The notes: generated by a model not told the origin, from the sequence alone. A stretch of DNA of 64,000 nt from Acinetobacter sp. NIPH 2699 (GCF_022549355.1 NZ_JAKZGL010000002.1:1-64000); one strand, 5' to 3'; positions 8,361 to 18,611 are shown, counted from the stretch's first letter. Program-made: numbers and translations.

Positions 8361-10736
8361 ATGTCTACTGCCTATACCATGCAGACCGCGCCAAAAGCGT
8401 TGTTTGATTACGACAAATATTGGGCGTCGTGTTTTGAACCCGCACCATTTTTGCCGATGTCACGAGAAGAAATGGATCTCCTCGGCTGGGATGCATGTGA
8501 CTTTATTTTAGTTTGTGGTGATGCTTATATTGATCATCCCTCATTTGTTTCAGGTGTGATCGGACGTGTGCTTGAAGCACAAGGTTTCCGTGTCGGTATT
8601 ATCGCGCAACCTGACTGGACCAATGCTGAAAGTTTCCGTGTACTCGGTAAGCCGACCATTGCGTGGGGCGTAACCGCAGGCAATATGGATTCGATGATCA
8701 ACCGTTATACGGCAGATCGTAAAATCCGTTCGGATGATGCTTATTCACCAAATAACGAAGCCAATAAACGTCCTGACCGTGCTGCGACGGTCTATTGTCA
8801 GCGTTGTCGTGAGGCTTTCCCAGATGTGCCGGTGTTACTCGGTGGTATTGAAGGCAGTTTACGTCGTATTGCGCATTATGATTATTGGTCAGACAAAGTT
8901 CGTCGTTCGATCTTGATGGATTCAAAAGCCGATCTATTGATGTACGGCAATGGTGAGCGTGCCATTATTGATGTGATGCATCGTTTAGCCAAGGGCGAAA
9001 AAGTTCAGGACATTACCGATGTCCGTGGCACCGCATTTATTGTGAACAAACATAATAAAAAATCAAAAGCAAAATTCGTTGAAATCGCCAGTAATGATGT
9101 CGATAGCATTGGACGTGTTGATCAGATCATCAACCCTTATGTGATGACTGAAGATATTGATGGTTGTGAAGTTGAAAAAGAGAAAGGCAACTCACTGGCA
9201 CAATATCAAGATTTTCAAAAAGAAATCGTCGCAAATCCGATTGTGCGTGAAGGCGATAAGCTCGATAAAGACACACAGATTGTGCAATTAAAAGCGGCGC
9301 CTTCAAAAGCAATTAAGCATAAATTGCCACCACGTGAATTCGCAGTGATTCGTTTACCTTCTTATGAAGAAGTGGCGAATGATCAAGTTCTATATGCGCA
9401 CGCCAACCGTATTTTGCATCTCGAAACCAATCCCGGTAATGCACGTGCCTTGGTGCAGCGTCATGGCGAACGTGATGTTTGGATTAATCCACCGCCGATT
9501 CCTCTAGCCACCGAGGAAATGGATTATGTGTTTGATCTACCTTATGCACGATTGCCGCATCCAGCTTATGGTGATGCACGTTTCCCTGCCTTTGATATGA
9601 TTAAGTTTTCCGTCAATATCATGCGTGGTTGCTTCGGCGGTTGTACCTTCTGTTCAATTACAGAACATGAAGGCCGTATTATTCAAAACCGTTCTGAAGA
9701 TTCGATTTTGCGTGAAATCGAAAAGATTCGTGATACCGCACCTCAATTTACAGGGATTATTTCAGACTTAGGTGGTCCAACCGCAAACATGTATCGTTTG
9801 CATTGTAATGATCCTGAGATTGAAAAGAACTGTCGTAAACCATCTTGTGTCTATCCAGGTGTTTGTCAAAATTTACATACTGATCATGCACCTTTGGTTC
9901 AGCTTTATCGTAAAGCACGTGAAATCAAGGGTGTGAAGAAGATTTTGATTGGTTCAGGGCTACGCTATGACTTAGCGGTATTGAATCCTGAATATGTCAA
10001 AGAGCTGGTACAGCACCATGTTGGTGGTTATCTCAAGATTGCGCCTGAGCATACTGAGCAAGGGCCATTATCGAAGATGATGAAACCGGGCATCGGCACT
10101 TATGATCGTTTTAAACAAATGTTTGAGCGTTTCAGTAAGGAAGCGGGCAAGGAACAGTATTTAATTCCATACTTCATTGCTGCACATCCGGGAACAACCG
10201 ATTATGACATGATGAACTTGGCGATTTGGTTGAAGAAAAATGGTTTCCGTGCCGATCAGGTACAGACCTTCTATCCATCACCAATGGCAACAGCCACCAC
10301 CATGTATTATTCGGGCAAGAACCCATTATCCAAAGTAGCGCGTTATACGGAAAATGTGGATATTGTCAAAGGCGATAAGCGTCGTCGTTTGCATAAGGCG
10401 TTCTTACGTTACCATGATCCAAATAACTGGCCATTATTACGTGAGGCCCTAAAAGAAATGGGTCGTCCTGATTTAATTGGTAACTCAAAGCAGCATTTGA
10501 TTCCGACCTATCAGCCTCAAGGTACTGCTGAGAGTGAATATAAGTCTGCGCGTAAGAAGAACTCGACCGTTGCGGGAGATTCAGCAAAACGCAGTTCAGC
10601 ACAACCACAATCGGGTCAGAAACGTCCGCAAAAAGGTCAAATACTGACTCAACACACAGGTTTGCCACCGCGTGAAACTGGTGAGAAAAGACCATTTTCA
10701 GGCAAGCCCAAATCGAAAGCGAAGACACATCGCTAA
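8361..10736 (+). CDS. ygiQ: YgiQ family radical SAM protein
   Basis: 791 residues. The order is an N-terminal YgiQ domain ([30 protein letters not shown]), then a radical SAM core with the CxxxCxxC cluster motif at C424, C428 and C431 ([12 protein letters not shown]), and a basic disordered tail ([16 protein letters not shown]). It should bind a 4Fe-4S cluster and cleave S-adenosylmethionine; the reaction carried out by YgiQ proteins is not known. ATG 8361 (MSTAYTMQ) is chosen over an upstream TTG frame start at 8301. Single gene with its own terminator. Confidence 0.92.
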   Translation: MSTAYTMQTAPKALFDYDKYWASCFEPAPFLPMSREEMDLLGWDACDFILVCGDAYIDHPSFVSGVIGRVLEAQGFRVGIIAQPDWTNAESFRVLGKPTIAWGVTAGNMDSMINRYTADRKIRSDDAYSPNNEANKRPDRAATVYCQRCREAFPDVPVLLGGIEGSLRRIAHYDYWSDKVRRSILMDSKADLLMYGNGERAIIDVMHRLAKGEKVQDITDVRGTAFIVNKHNKKSKAKFVEIASNDVDSIGRVDQIINPYVMTEDIDGCEVEKEKGNSLAQYQDFQKEIVANPIVREGDKLDKDTQIVQLKAAPSKAIKHKLPPREFAVIRLPSYEEVANDQVLYAHANRILHLETNPGNARALVQRHGERDVWINPPPIPLATEEMDYVFDLPYARLPHPAYGDARFPAFDMIKFSVNIMRGCFGGCTFCSITEHEGRIIQNRSEDSILREIEKIRDTAPQFTGIISDLGGPTANMYRLHCNDPEIEKNCRKPSCVYPGVCQNLHTDHAPLVQLYRKAREIKGVKKILIGSGLRYDLAVLNPEYVKELVQHHVGGYLKIAPEHTEQGPLSKMMKPGIGTYDRFKQMFERFSKEAGKEQYLIPYFIAAHPGTTDYDMMNLAIWLKKNGFRADQVQTFYPSPMATATTMYYSGKNPLSKVARYTENVDIVKGDKRRRLHKAFLRYHDPNNWPLLREALKEMGRPDLIGNSKQHLIPTYQPQGTAESEYKSARKKNSTVAGDSAKRSSAQPQSGQKRPQKGQILTQHTGLPPRETGEKRPFSGKPKSKAKTHR

Positions 10737-10745
10737 TGAGCATCA

Positions 10746-10778
10746 AAGAAGGCATGTGAGATCATGCCTTCTTTTTTA
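10746..10778 (+). terminator. ygiQ terminator
   Basis: Stem AAGAAGGCATG / CATGCCTTCTT with a 6-base loop and a T run, 10 bases after the stop codon. Confidence 0.85.
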
Positions 10779-11032
10779 TATAAAAATGATAAATAGGTCG
10801 CAGTCCAATTTCAAAACTATACTCTATAGAAACATATACTGACAATATCGACTTGAATATTTGGTATATGCTGATTATAAATAACAAGACAGTAGGCTTT
10901 TACGACTTTGGTAGGAATGATTAAGAACGTTGAGTTGGAACTGTTAAAATAACTTTATTATCGTTGTTATTGATTAAAAAATTGGCATAAAGCCAAAAAT
11001 GATTATAAAAAATCTAAAGGGATTAGTTAGAA

Positions 11033-11569
11033 ATGTATTATTTCATAACAATAGTTGGTTTGCTGTTGATTACAGCACTTGCACTTCGACATTTACATCA
11101 GAATCGGCGTCAAGACAGTCCATTAAAGCGACGTGGTATTCTCAATATTGCTGAGCAAATTACTTTGATGCGTTTGCAAGCTGTTTTGCACCGTCATACG
11201 ATATTAGCGCATGTCTCTTTTGATGCTTTGCTCACGACTAAGTTTAGCCATACACGACGTAAGTATCAGGGTTTAGTTGCTGATTTTGTGGTCCTCGATC
11301 AACAACATCAGGTGCTTGCAATTGTTGAGATTGCAGATGAATCTTACGTCAATCGTTTGAATCAAAAGCATTATCAAGACAGTCTACTTGAGTTGGCTGG
11401 ATATCGTGTTTTCCGCTATAGCAGTATTCCAACTGAACAAGAGCTACGTGAAGATTTGATACCTGATTTGTTTGATCCAATGCGTTCTTCTACATCACAA
11501 ATTTCAAGTCCGATGCCGCAAACTGAACATCTGATGAAATACAATGTGTTTGCGGCAAAGCCATTTTAA
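11033..11569 (+). CDS. DUF2726 domain protein, membrane-anchored
   Basis: 178 residues. One N-terminal membrane helix (about 3-19) is followed by a cytoplasmic DUF2726 domain with the typical pattern GLVADFVVLDQQHQVLAIVEI near residue 82 and an AGYRVFRYSS ending, related to restriction-endonuclease-like folds. The function is unknown. Its last 4 bases overlap the end of the convergent RidA gene. The preceding ~255 bases after the ygiQ terminator contain no gene. Confidence 0.8.
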   Translation: MYYFITIVGLLLITALALRHLHQNRRQDSPLKRRGILNIAEQITLMRLQAVLHRHTILAHVSFDALLTTKFSHTRRKYQGLVADFVVLDQQHQVLAIVEIADESYVNRLNQKHYQDSLLELAGYRVFRYSSIPTEQELREDLIPDLFDPMRSSTSQISSPMPQTEHLMKYNVFAAKPF

Positions 11570-11922
11570 TCTGGGCGTACCGCAGTCACAGTCATTTCGA
11601 CCAAGACATCAGGTGCGTATAGTTTAGATTCTACACAGGTACGTGCTGGGGGATGCCCCTCAGCAATCCATGCATCCCATACTGCGTTCATGGCTGCATA
11701 ATCTTTCTCAATATCTTTTAAAAAGATCAATACGGATAAAATATGGGTTTTATCCGTGCCTGCTTCAGCCAATAAACGATCAATATGGTCTAAGGTTTGC
11801 TGTGTCTGTGCGCTGACATCGACGCTGGTATCATCCGCCAATTGACCCGCTAAATGAACGAGATTTCCTGAAATTGCGACTTCGCAATAACGTGAAGTAA
11901 CATGCAGTCGTTGCACAGACAT
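11566..11922 (-). CDS. RidA family protein (YjgF/UK114)
   Basis: 118 residues, full length for the family. The substrate arginine lies in PPARTCVESKLYAPDVLVEM, and the N-terminal half has the usual ISGNLVHLAGQLADD pattern. RidA-type proteins hydrolyse reactive enamine/imine intermediates made by PLP enzymes; several paralogues exist in most genomes, so this may be a relative rather than RidA itself. Convergent with the DUF2726 gene. Confidence 0.87.
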   Translation of the reverse strand: MSVQRLHVTSRYCEVAISGNLVHLAGQLADDTSVDVSAQTQQTLDHIDRLLAEAGTDKTHILSVLIFLKDIEKDYAAMNAVWDAWIAEGHPPARTCVESKLYAPDVLVEMTVTAVRPD

Positions 11923-11999
11923 AAGGCATTACCTAATCAAAAATATATCAATAGGATTGTACTTGATGGCCTTTCGTTGCTGTGTAATTTTGTTTTAAG

Positions 12000-12206
12000 T
12001 CAGCGACTGAACGTTTCAATTTTGATTAAATAATGCTGCTGGAAAAATAAAATACAACTTTGTTGGGGGCAAATAATAATGTTGCCTAGATTTAAAAAAG
12101 AAATTCTTGCCTGCCGTAATTGATTCAGACAAGTCGCAATAGAGCTGTGGCATGGGCAGAGTTGTGTAAGTTGGCTTAGAGCCGAATAAGTTGCTTGATA
12201 CATCAT
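12000..12206 (-). CDS. hypothetical small protein
   Basis: 68 residues starting at MMYQATYS. An AAGGAT ribosome site lies at the right distance, which is the main reason to think it is a gene. It has four cysteines (CPCHS...CLNQL...CPQQSC) but no recognisable motif. It lies downstream of creD on the same strand, separated by a weak hairpin. No family recognised. Confidence 0.42.
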   Translation of the reverse strand: MMYQATYSALSQLTQLCPCHSSIATCLNQLRQARISFLNLGNIIICPQQSCILFFQQHYLIKIETFSR

Positions 12207-12231
12207 TTTATCCTTATACATTTAAAATGTT

Positions 12232-12253
12232 GGGCGAAAATATGACTTCGCCC
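12232..12253 (-). terminator. possible creD terminator
   Basis: Stem GGGCGAA / TTCGCCC just after the creD stop on the minus strand. The following T run is weak, so termination efficiency is doubtful. Confidence 0.4.
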
Positions 12254-12260
12254 TAAAACG

Positions 12261-13664
12261 TTATATGCTTTGTTGTTCTGATTGATACCAGTTGATATGA
12301 CGGGTAATGAACATGACACAGGCAATGAGAATGAAAGATAGAATTGAGCCGAACAAGAAGGTTTTGCCACTGGACTGCAAGAGTAGATACATCATGCCGT
12401 ATAAGGCACTTAATAAAACACCAAATAGAATTGCAGCTTTAAACCCTTTTATAACAAAGTATAAATACCATGTGATTAAACCTACACAGGCGATGGCTGC
12501 AACGACATAAGCCAATGCAAAAGCATAGTATTCACTGATTGAAAGTAATAGTACGAAGAACACACCCTGAGCCATTGCGACTAAGGCATATTGAACAGGA
12601 TGAATTTTTAAGTTTTTTAAAACTTCGAATAAGAAGAAGCAACCAAAAGTAATGATGATTATCATTATGCCGTATTTAATCGCACGATCTGTTTGACTAT
12701 AAATATTCACTGGCTCTAAGAATTGAGTTGAGATCCCTGATATTGTGTTCTTTGACGAGTTTTGTGTTTCATAAGCTGATTGTGCTATCACCGATGGATC
12801 ATTGTAATCATTGAGAAGCTGATAAAAGCATCGGCTATTTTCACACATTGCAACACTGTCTAAATTACGTTTGCCTAAAGCAATATTTTTCCAATCAGCT
12901 TGGAAGTGTTGTTTCTTACTCGACTTCTTAAAGGGTAAGCTTTGTCCATCATATTTGATGTCGCCCCAATTTCCTTTGGCTTGATACGTCATTTCATAAC
13001 TGGTTGGAATAAATGTAAATTCACTCAAGCCTTCTAGATCAAATTGCAGACTAAATTGAAATCCTTGTTGGAGCTTTTGGATCAGTTCAGGATATTGTTC
13101 CGCCGTGATGTGCATTAAGTCAAAACCGCGGGGGCCTTGGCTTTGTTCTGAGAAATCAAATTTATATGCTTTGCCATCAATATTAAAAATGGGCTTAGCA
13201 TTTAAACCACGTGCATCTTGAACTGGAAAAATGATTTCAGCTTGATCCCAGTGATATTCTCGTTGAGGTTCATTCTTCACTGCTTTAAATAGGCCTTTAC
13301 CTGACATGATATTTTGATAGCTAATTGCTTTATAAATATTACGTTTATAGGTGTTATCAGATACGTTAAATTGCGCTGTCCAGTCTGTTGTTTCTGCGCC
13401 TAGTGCAACAAATAAAGTTTGTTGGCAATCGTATGTTTTATTCTGCTCATCAGTACACGTGGTTTTAATTTGGTATGGCAGTTTTAAATAGGGTGCAATA
13501 ATTTGTTGTGGGCGGATTTGTTCATTGGCGATGTCATTGATGACTTGTTGTTGATAGTGCTGTCGCTCAGTGACCAAGCCTGAGATAAATAATAAACCAA
13601 TGTAAAAAATTAAGATCAGAAATAAAATAGCTCCGATTTTGAGGTTAATAAAATTGCGGCGCAT
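12261..13664 (-). CDS. creD: CreD cell envelope integrity inner-membrane protein
   Basis: 467 residues from the chosen ATG at 13664, which has GGAAGC just upstream; ATGs at 13682 and 13676 are alternatives. An N-terminal membrane helix (FINLKIGAILFLILIFYIG) is followed by a ~300-residue periplasmic region with conserved FIPTSYEMTYQAKGNWG, then a cluster of about five C-terminal helices. This is the CreD layout. CreD is the main output of the CreBC system and is linked to envelope stress and beta-lactam response. A perfect CreB tag lies 80 bases upstream. Confidence 0.9.
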   Translation of the reverse strand: MRRNFINLKIGAILFLILIFYIGLLFISGLVTERQHYQQQVINDIANEQIRPQQIIAPYLKLPYQIKTTCTDEQNKTYDCQQTLFVALGAETTDWTAQFNVSDNTYKRNIYKAISYQNIMSGKGLFKAVKNEPQREYHWDQAEIIFPVQDARGLNAKPIFNIDGKAYKFDFSEQSQGPRGFDLMHITAEQYPELIQKLQQGFQFSLQFDLEGLSEFTFIPTSYEMTYQAKGNWGDIKYDGQSLPFKKSSKKQHFQADWKNIALGKRNLDSVAMCENSRCFYQLLNDYNDPSVIAQSAYETQNSSKNTISGISTQFLEPVNIYSQTDRAIKYGIMIIIITFGCFFLFEVLKNLKIHPVQYALVAMAQGVFFVLLLSISEYYAFALAYVVAAIACVGLITWYLYFVIKGFKAAILFGVLLSALYGMMYLLLQSSGKTFLFGSILSFILIACVMFITRHINWYQSEQQSI

Positions 13665-13739
13665 GGTAGCTTCCATTGTCATTGTGATATGACCAGTATC
13701 TACAAGTGATGTGCGCTTCGGATGAGATGGATTTGAAGC

Positions 13740-15215
13740 CTAAGTGAAGTTTGTGTGAAGTGTGAGGATGACGAGAACACCAGAAGCATGATTTTCTAAG
13801 AAATCTAGTGTGTTCTCAGTAATATTTTGAACTGTAATTTGACCATGGTGTTGTTGAATAATTTGCTGCACGATGCTGAGTCCAATCCCTGTGCTCCGTT
13901 GCTGATTATGCGGACGAGGTAACGAAAAATAGGTCTCAAAAACACGATTTAAAGCATATTCAGGAATCGCTTCAGCTTCATTAAAAAATAAGATTGCTAT
14001 GTTTTTATGTGTCTCATTTTTGCTAATTTGAATGGCTATTTTCCCCTGTTGAGGACAAAAATCTCTAGCATTATCGAGTAGATTATTCAGCGCTTGTTTG
14101 AGCCAAAAAGGATCAGCGTATATGGAGCATTGTTCAGGAAGATCAAGCTGTACTTGAACATTTTTAAGGTGTAACGCACTTTTTTGTTGAAGAAAGCACT
14201 GTTGAATCAGCTCAATTAAATCTAGTATTTGAAACTCTAAAACATGCTGATTTTTTTCTAAACGAGTGAGTAATAACATTCGTTCGATTAAAGAGTGTAA
14301 GCGCTGACTTTGTTGGAAAATATGTACTGCGAATTGTTGTTGATCTGCAAGAGGAAGCTCATCTTGTAATAATTCGGCACTGGCTTGAATGGCAGTGAGT
14401 GGACTTTTTAGCTCATGCGTCAGCGTATTGACATAATTTTCAACGTAGGCTCGATCTTCCAGTTTTTCTCGCATTTCACTGAGTGCTTGGGTGACTTGAT
14501 TCAGTTCTTTTGCTGAATAGAAAAAGGGCGCTTGATTTACAGGCGCAAGCGCTTGAGCATAGCGTCGTACTTTATCAATACTATGTTTTAGCCAATAGGC
14601 AACCATACTGGCAAGTAATAAACTGAGTGCAGCAATCCACAATGCTTGAGAAATGAGTTGTTGTTCGGCACGTTCGATATAAGGCTGTACTGATTGATTT
14701 GGTTTACCAATACTCAGGACTCCGAGCAATTGCTGTTTATACATAATGGGTGCAGCAATGTACATGATACTGCTATTTCGCTCATACGGATTGGTTGCTG
14801 TGGAGCGTGCGCCGTATTTTCCACGTAAGGTTAAATAGACATCATTCCATTTTGAGTAATCTTGGCCAACGGCTTGCCCTTCAGAATCATAGATGACGAT
14901 ACCCAGTTGATCGGTAATATAAAGCTGTTGGCTGATCTCATCTTTTTGGTGTTGCCAAATGGTCGCATTGAGCTGACGTGACAGCGCTGCCTGAATTTTT
15001 TGATCAAATTCGGGTGTGTTGACTTGATGTTGAAAGACATCTTCTGCAATGAGTTGGGCAATGATATTGGTATTTTCAGCGAGCGTATCTTCAACGACCT
15101 GACGGACTTTGGGTTTAACTTGTTGATTCAGGGTATAGGCAATAAAGCCTAGGCTTAGGATAACGACCAAGCTAAAGAAAAACCAAATACGAATAAAGAT
15201 AGACATGGTTTTCAT
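13740..15215 (-). CDS. creC: sensor histidine kinase CreC
   Basis: 491 residues. It has two membrane helices (about 8-26 and 187-208) flanking a periplasmic sensor, then a HAMP-like linker. The dimerisation/phosphoacceptor region holds the H box LTHELKSPLTAIQAS, and the HATPase domain carries N (NNLLDNARDF) and G (GIGLSIVQQI) boxes. Read with the CreB-type regulator upstream and creD downstream, CreC is the best call. Unusually, two small genes separate it from creB. Confidence 0.88.
   Translation of the reverse strand: MKTMSIFIRIWFFFSLVVILSLGFIAYTLNQQVKPKVRQVVEDTLAENTNIIAQLIAEDVFQHQVNTPEFDQKIQAALSRQLNATIWQHQKDEISQQLYITDQLGIVIYDSEGQAVGQDYSKWNDVYLTLRGKYGARSTATNPYERNSSIMYIAAPIMYKQQLLGVLSIGKPNQSVQPYIERAEQQLISQALWIAALSLLLASMVAYWLKHSIDKVRRYAQALAPVNQAPFFYSAKELNQVTQALSEMREKLEDRAYVENYVNTLTHELKSPLTAIQASAELLQDELPLADQQQFAVHIFQQSQRLHSLIERMLLLTRLEKNQHVLEFQILDLIELIQQCFLQQKSALHLKNVQVQLDLPEQCSIYADPFWLKQALNNLLDNARDFCPQQGKIAIQISKNETHKNIAILFFNEAEAIPEYALNRVFETYFSLPRPHNQQRSTGIGLSIVQQIIQQHHGQITVQNITENTLDFLENHASGVLVILTLHTNFT
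13744..13759 (-). promoter_or_regulatory. CreB operator (cre tag) upstream of creD
   Basis: On the minus strand the sequence is TTCAC-ACAAAC-TTCAC, an exact match to the CreB tag TTCAC-N6-TTCAC. It lies within the last codons of creC, 80 bases before the creD start, where a creD-specific promoter would be placed. Confidence 0.65.
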
Positions 15216-15224
15216 AAGAATGAC

Positions 15225-15434
15225 TTAGATATAAGTAACTTCATATTCAATCACTTGACGAACGAAAGCATTTAGATTTTTCCCTTGAGCAGTTGCCCCA
15301 AGTACCAATTTTTCATGTGGTTCGGATGGAATATGTGCATTTAAGCCCATAAATTCGCCGCATAGCATATCAATTTCTGCATCATAAGAGGTAATGGCTG
15401 AATGACTATTGACTCTAATTATTTTTTTGCTCAT
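15225..15434 (-). CDS. shortened HicB-like antitoxin (orphan)
   Basis: 69 residues. The N-terminal half (SYDAEIDMLCGEFMGLNA) looks like the RNase H-like start of HicB antitoxins and the C-terminal half (LVLGATAQGKNLNAFVRQVI) like their ribbon-helix-helix end, but the ~40 residues usually joining them are missing. No HicA toxin gene lies next to it. It is either an internally deleted antitoxin or a small DNA-binding derivative. It ends 9 bases before the creC start and lies in the creBC operon. Confidence 0.65.
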   Translation of the reverse strand: MSKKIIRVNSHSAITSYDAEIDMLCGEFMGLNAHIPSEPHEKLVLGATAQGKNLNAFVRQVIEYEVTYI

Positions 15435-15466
15435 ATCTTTATTCCTCTACCTATTTAAGCACTTGA

Positions 15467-15739
15467 TTAAGGAAACGTTATTTTTTCAGCTTCAATTTCA
15501 AAAACATCACCAGATTGTATTTCTACTTTTAAAAAAGAATTTCCATTATCCAGAATTGATAAGTTTATTATCTGATTTATAGAAATACTTTCGCCCCATT
15601 CATTTTTCTTGGAAATATTGAATGTTTTAAATTTTTCTGCAATGAGCATTACGTTTTGCGATTGACTATCTTTAAGATGAACGATAAGGCTTGATTGAAT
15701 CCAATCAATTTGAATGGAGATGAGAGACCAATCATGCAT
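15467..15739 (-). CDS. hypothetical protein between creB and creC
   Basis: 90 residues, soluble, with no signal peptide. It opens with MHDWSLISIQIDWIQSSL and ends with EIQSGDVFEIEAEKITFP, a beta-rich pattern. I do not recognise a named family. It is 35 bases downstream of creB and 32 bases upstream of the HicB-like gene on the same strand, so all are probably co-transcribed. It could be a small immunity-type or structural protein, but nothing in the sequence proves that. Confidence 0.68.
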   Translation of the reverse strand: MHDWSLISIQIDWIQSSLIVHLKDSQSQNVMLIAEKFKTFNISKKNEWGESISINQIINLSILDNGNSFLKVEIQSGDVFEIEAEKITFP

Positions 15740-15774
15740 ATTTCTATTTTTCCTATATTTATATGCTGGATTTA

Positions 15775-16494
15775 TTATTTTTCGTATTTCACCAAACTAT
15801 ATCCAAACCCTCGATGCGTCCGAATAGGATCATGTGGGGTAATCTGTTTGAGTTTTTGTCTTAAGCTCTTGATATGTGTATCAACAGTGCGCTCCAGACT
15901 ATGTTCAGGATGTTCCCATATATGATCCATTAATTGTTGGCGGTTAAACACTTGCTCAGGATGTTGAATCAATAATAACAACAGTCGATATTCGTAGCGG
16001 GTGAGTTGTAGGCTTTGCCCATGATATTGAATTTGTAACGATTGTGGGTTACACGACCATGTTGCTGATTGAATAACAATCTCTGTTTGTGAAATTTGAG
16101 CGTGCGATGCAACATTATGAGACTGAACCTCCATTCTGCGCCAAATAGCTTTGATTCTCGCTACAATTTCACGTGCGCTAAAGGGTTTACTACAATAATC
16201 ATCAGCGCCAATTTCTAATCCTACAACACGATCAATTTCGTCATCGCGTGCTGTTAAAAAGAGTAATGGCGTTTGATATTTTTGGCGCAGTTGTTTACAC
16301 ACCTCGAAACCGTTTAGGTCAGGTAATCCGACATCTAAGATAATAAAATCAAAAGTTTGTTGTGAAAGTAATAGTAGCGCTTGAGTTCCAGTATTGGCCC
16401 AACTGACTTGCCAGCCTTCACGTTCCAATGCATAACGTAGCGGTAGCACAATGGCGGCTTCATCTTCAACACAGAGAATTTGTTTTTGACTCAT
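15775..16494 (-). CDS. creB: response regulator CreB
   Basis: 239 residues, OmpR/PhoB class. The receiver domain has acidic residues CVEDE near the start, the phosphoacceptor Asp in FIILDVGLPDLNGFE, and the conserved K in YCSKPF. The C-terminal winged helix has YEYRLLLLLIQHPEQVFNRQQL and DTHIKSLRQKL. It is first in the locus creB - two small genes - creC - creD. Called CreB from the neighbouring creC and creD and the cre tag. Confidence 0.87.
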   Translation of the reverse strand: MSQKQILCVEDEAAIVLPLRYALEREGWQVSWANTGTQALLLLSQQTFDFIILDVGLPDLNGFEVCKQLRQKYQTPLLFLTARDDEIDRVVGLEIGADDYCSKPFSAREIVARIKAIWRRMEVQSHNVASHAQISQTEIVIQSATWSCNPQSLQIQYHGQSLQLTRYEYRLLLLLIQHPEQVFNRQQLMDHIWEHPEHSLERTVDTHIKSLRQKLKQITPHDPIRTHRGFGYSLVKYEK

Positions 16495-16598
16495 AATGAA
16501 CAGTGATTAATATATTCTAATTTTATTAAGTTAGTTTAACTTAAGTTTCAATAGAGAAAAGTGCTATTCGGAATTTTATAGAGGGGAAATAAGGAAAA

Positions 16599-16615
16599 GG
16601 ACACTTGAAGTGCCC
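16599..16615 (-). terminator. possible dinB terminator
   Basis: Minus-strand stem GGCACTT / AAGTGTC followed by TTTTCC, about 180 bases after the dinB stop. The T run is interrupted, so this is tentative. The 306 bases between creB and dinB otherwise hold only an unsupported open frame. Confidence 0.35.
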
Positions 16616-16792
16616 TGTAATATTCGGATTTGTCGTCACGCCAACCACAGGAGCAGATGCTAAAAGCGAGGATTTCTTTAGCAAGAGCAAATAACATGGA
16701 TAATGTTACTGCGTTGCCTAGAGTACTGAAAACTGGATAAAAAGCAAACATAAATTTGAGTGTGAATGATACTTTTGTGTAAAAAATCGACA

Positions 16793-17860
16793 TTACCATA
16801 AGGAAAGTTGAGATTCCTCCTGCATGGGTTGTAACTGATAAACGCCAACACCGACGAGGCGAAATTGGAAATCTGGATGGATATGCATTTCATTTAGCAA
16901 TTGTATAACCACTTGCAATAACTCTTGTGGAGACTGTAGCGGATGTTTAAAGCTTTTGCTGTGCTGTAAGACTTGAAAATTTTTAAGCTTAAGTTTGACA
17001 TTGACCCCACGTGCAGTGAGCTGTTTTTTATCTAAACTTTGCCAAATCTTTGTCGTCAATGGCTGCCACGTATGTGCACATTGATCGAGGTTATAGTCAT
17101 CATCAAAAGTGATCTCTTTAGAAATTTGCTGACGTTCTCGTTCTGCTTTGACGGGGCGATGATCAATGCCTTGCGCGTATAAATAAAGCTGTTTACCGTA
17201 TTTTCCAAAATGATGGGTGAGGACATTTTCTTCGATTTTTTGTAGATCACCCAATGTATGTAAGTTCAGTTGATTTAATTTCTCATGGGTGACTTTGCCG
17301 ACCCCTGGAATTTTACTCAGTGCTAAGTCTTGAATAAATTGCAGTACCTGATTCGGTTTAATGACAAATAAGCCATTCGGTTTGTTCCAGTCTGATGCAA
17401 TTTTTGCCAAAAACTTATTTGGTGCAACGCCTGCGGAGGCCGTCAGTCCTGTCATGGCAAAAATATCCGCTCGAATTTGTGTCGCTACCTCTGTTGCACT
17501 TGGAATTTTTTTTAGATTTTCAGTGACATCTAAATAGGCTTCATCTAAAGACAGTGGTTCGATTAGCGCGGTATATTGCTGAAAAATTTGATGAATTTGT
17601 GCAGAGACTTCACGATATTTTTCAAAATTAGGTTCAATCACAACCACTTGTGGACAAAGCTTTTTGGCTTGTCCCATCGACATGGCTGAACGCAGACCAA
17701 AGACCCGTGCTGGATAGGAGGCGGCAGCAATGACAGCACGGGGATGATGTGAGGAAATCACCACTGGCAAATCTTTTAAATCAGGACGCTCTCGCAATTC
17801 GACTGAAGCATAAAAGGCATCCATATCAATATGGATGATTTTACGAAGCTCATTTGTCAT
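16793..17860 (-). CDS. dinB: DNA polymerase IV
   Basis: 355 residues, Y-family translesion polymerase. Motifs: [19 protein letters not shown] at the N-terminus with two of the catalytic acidic residues, [13 protein letters not shown] in the fingers, [11 protein letters not shown] with the remaining catalytic residues, the helix-hairpin-helix IPGVGKVT, and a little-finger domain ending near residue 335. I do not see a convincing C-terminal beta-clamp motif beyond ESQLSLW, which resembles the QLSLF-type clamp peptide. The start overlaps the end of the GH25 gene by 11 bases, so both are likely translated from one mRNA. Confidence 0.93.
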   Translation of the reverse strand: MTNELRKIIHIDMDAFYASVELRERPDLKDLPVVISSHHPRAVIAAASYPARVFGLRSAMSMGQAKKLCPQVVVIEPNFEKYREVSAQIHQIFQQYTALIEPLSLDEAYLDVTENLKKIPSATEVATQIRADIFAMTGLTASAGVAPNKFLAKIASDWNKPNGLFVIKPNQVLQFIQDLALSKIPGVGKVTHEKLNQLNLHTLGDLQKIEENVLTHHFGKYGKQLYLYAQGIDHRPVKAERERQQISKEITFDDDYNLDQCAHTWQPLTTKIWQSLDKKQLTARGVNVKLKLKNFQVLQHSKSFKHPLQSPQELLQVVIQLLNEMHIHPDFQFRLVGVGVYQLQPMQEESQLSLW

Positions 17861-18611
17861 CCTGAATGCCTTGTTCTTTTAAAAAAATATGCCACTGTTT
17901 TGGAGACGCTGCATAGACATTTAAATCGACAGGCTTTGGAATACCGTCAATCTTACCCGTTTGACTGTGTTGCCAAAATAACCATGCACGACCATCTTTG
18001 AGTTCAGGTTTGCCATCGTAGTCTCTGACCCATAACGGTGTTTCGGTGAAATTCCCCATTAATACAATGTGATAAAAACTTTTGGAAATATAAAAAATAG
18101 GTTGTTTGCCATAATGCTGATGTAGTTGATCATGCATGACTTGAATTTCTTTAAGTAACTGTTCCTTGCTATAGGTATTGATACAATTACTGTCATATTC
18201 CAAATCAATCACTGGCGGTAACGCATCGGTTTTGTTGGGCACAGTGGCAATAAAGTTTTCAGCTTGAACCGTACCATCACGACATAACCGATAGAAATGA
18301 TAAGCGCCTACATGCAAGCCTTGTTCGCGTGCTTTTAGCCAGTTATCTTGAAACTTTCGGTCTTTGAAATCACCACCTTCAGTGGCTTTGAGATAGACAA
18401 ATTGATATTGAGCAGGCGAAATCTTTTTCCAGTTAATCTCACCTTGATGGTGTGAGACATCAAAACCACGAATAACATAATCCTGAGCGACTACTTTTTG
18501 CTGATAGAACACACCGAAGTAGAGCAAAACTCCGAGCATGACTGCTAAACCGATACTGGCCAATGTCGGATAGTGTTGCACGAGCGGATGTTTCGCGATT
18601 TTTTTTGCCAT
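17850..18611 (-). CDS. GH25 family lysozyme, membrane-anchored
   Basis: 253 residues. One N-terminal membrane helix (about 17-34) follows a basic start (MAKKIAKH), then a single GH25 domain with [29 protein letters not shown] and [11 protein letters not shown] carrying the catalytic acidic residues. It should cleave the beta-1,4 bond between N-acetylmuramic acid and N-acetylglucosamine in the periplasm. It is upstream of dinB with an 11-base overlap; there is no obvious functional link. Confidence 0.88.
   Translation of the reverse strand: MAKKIAKHPLVQHYPTLASIGLAVMLGVLLYFGVFYQQKVVAQDYVIRGFDVSHHQGEINWKKISPAQYQFVYLKATEGGDFKDRKFQDNWLKAREQGLHVGAYHFYRLCRDGTVQAENFIATVPNKTDALPPVIDLEYDSNCINTYSKEQLLKEIQVMHDQLHQHYGKQPIFYISKSFYHIVLMGNFTETPLWVRDYDGKPELKDGRAWLFWQHSQTGKIDGIPKPVDLNVYAASPKQWHIFLKEQGIQDDK

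Noticed and set aside
16548..16799. 83-codon minus-strand frame between creB and dinB with hydrophobic stretches
   Set aside because: It begins inside the last codons of dinB, has no ribosome site, contains the likely dinB terminator hairpin and matches no family.
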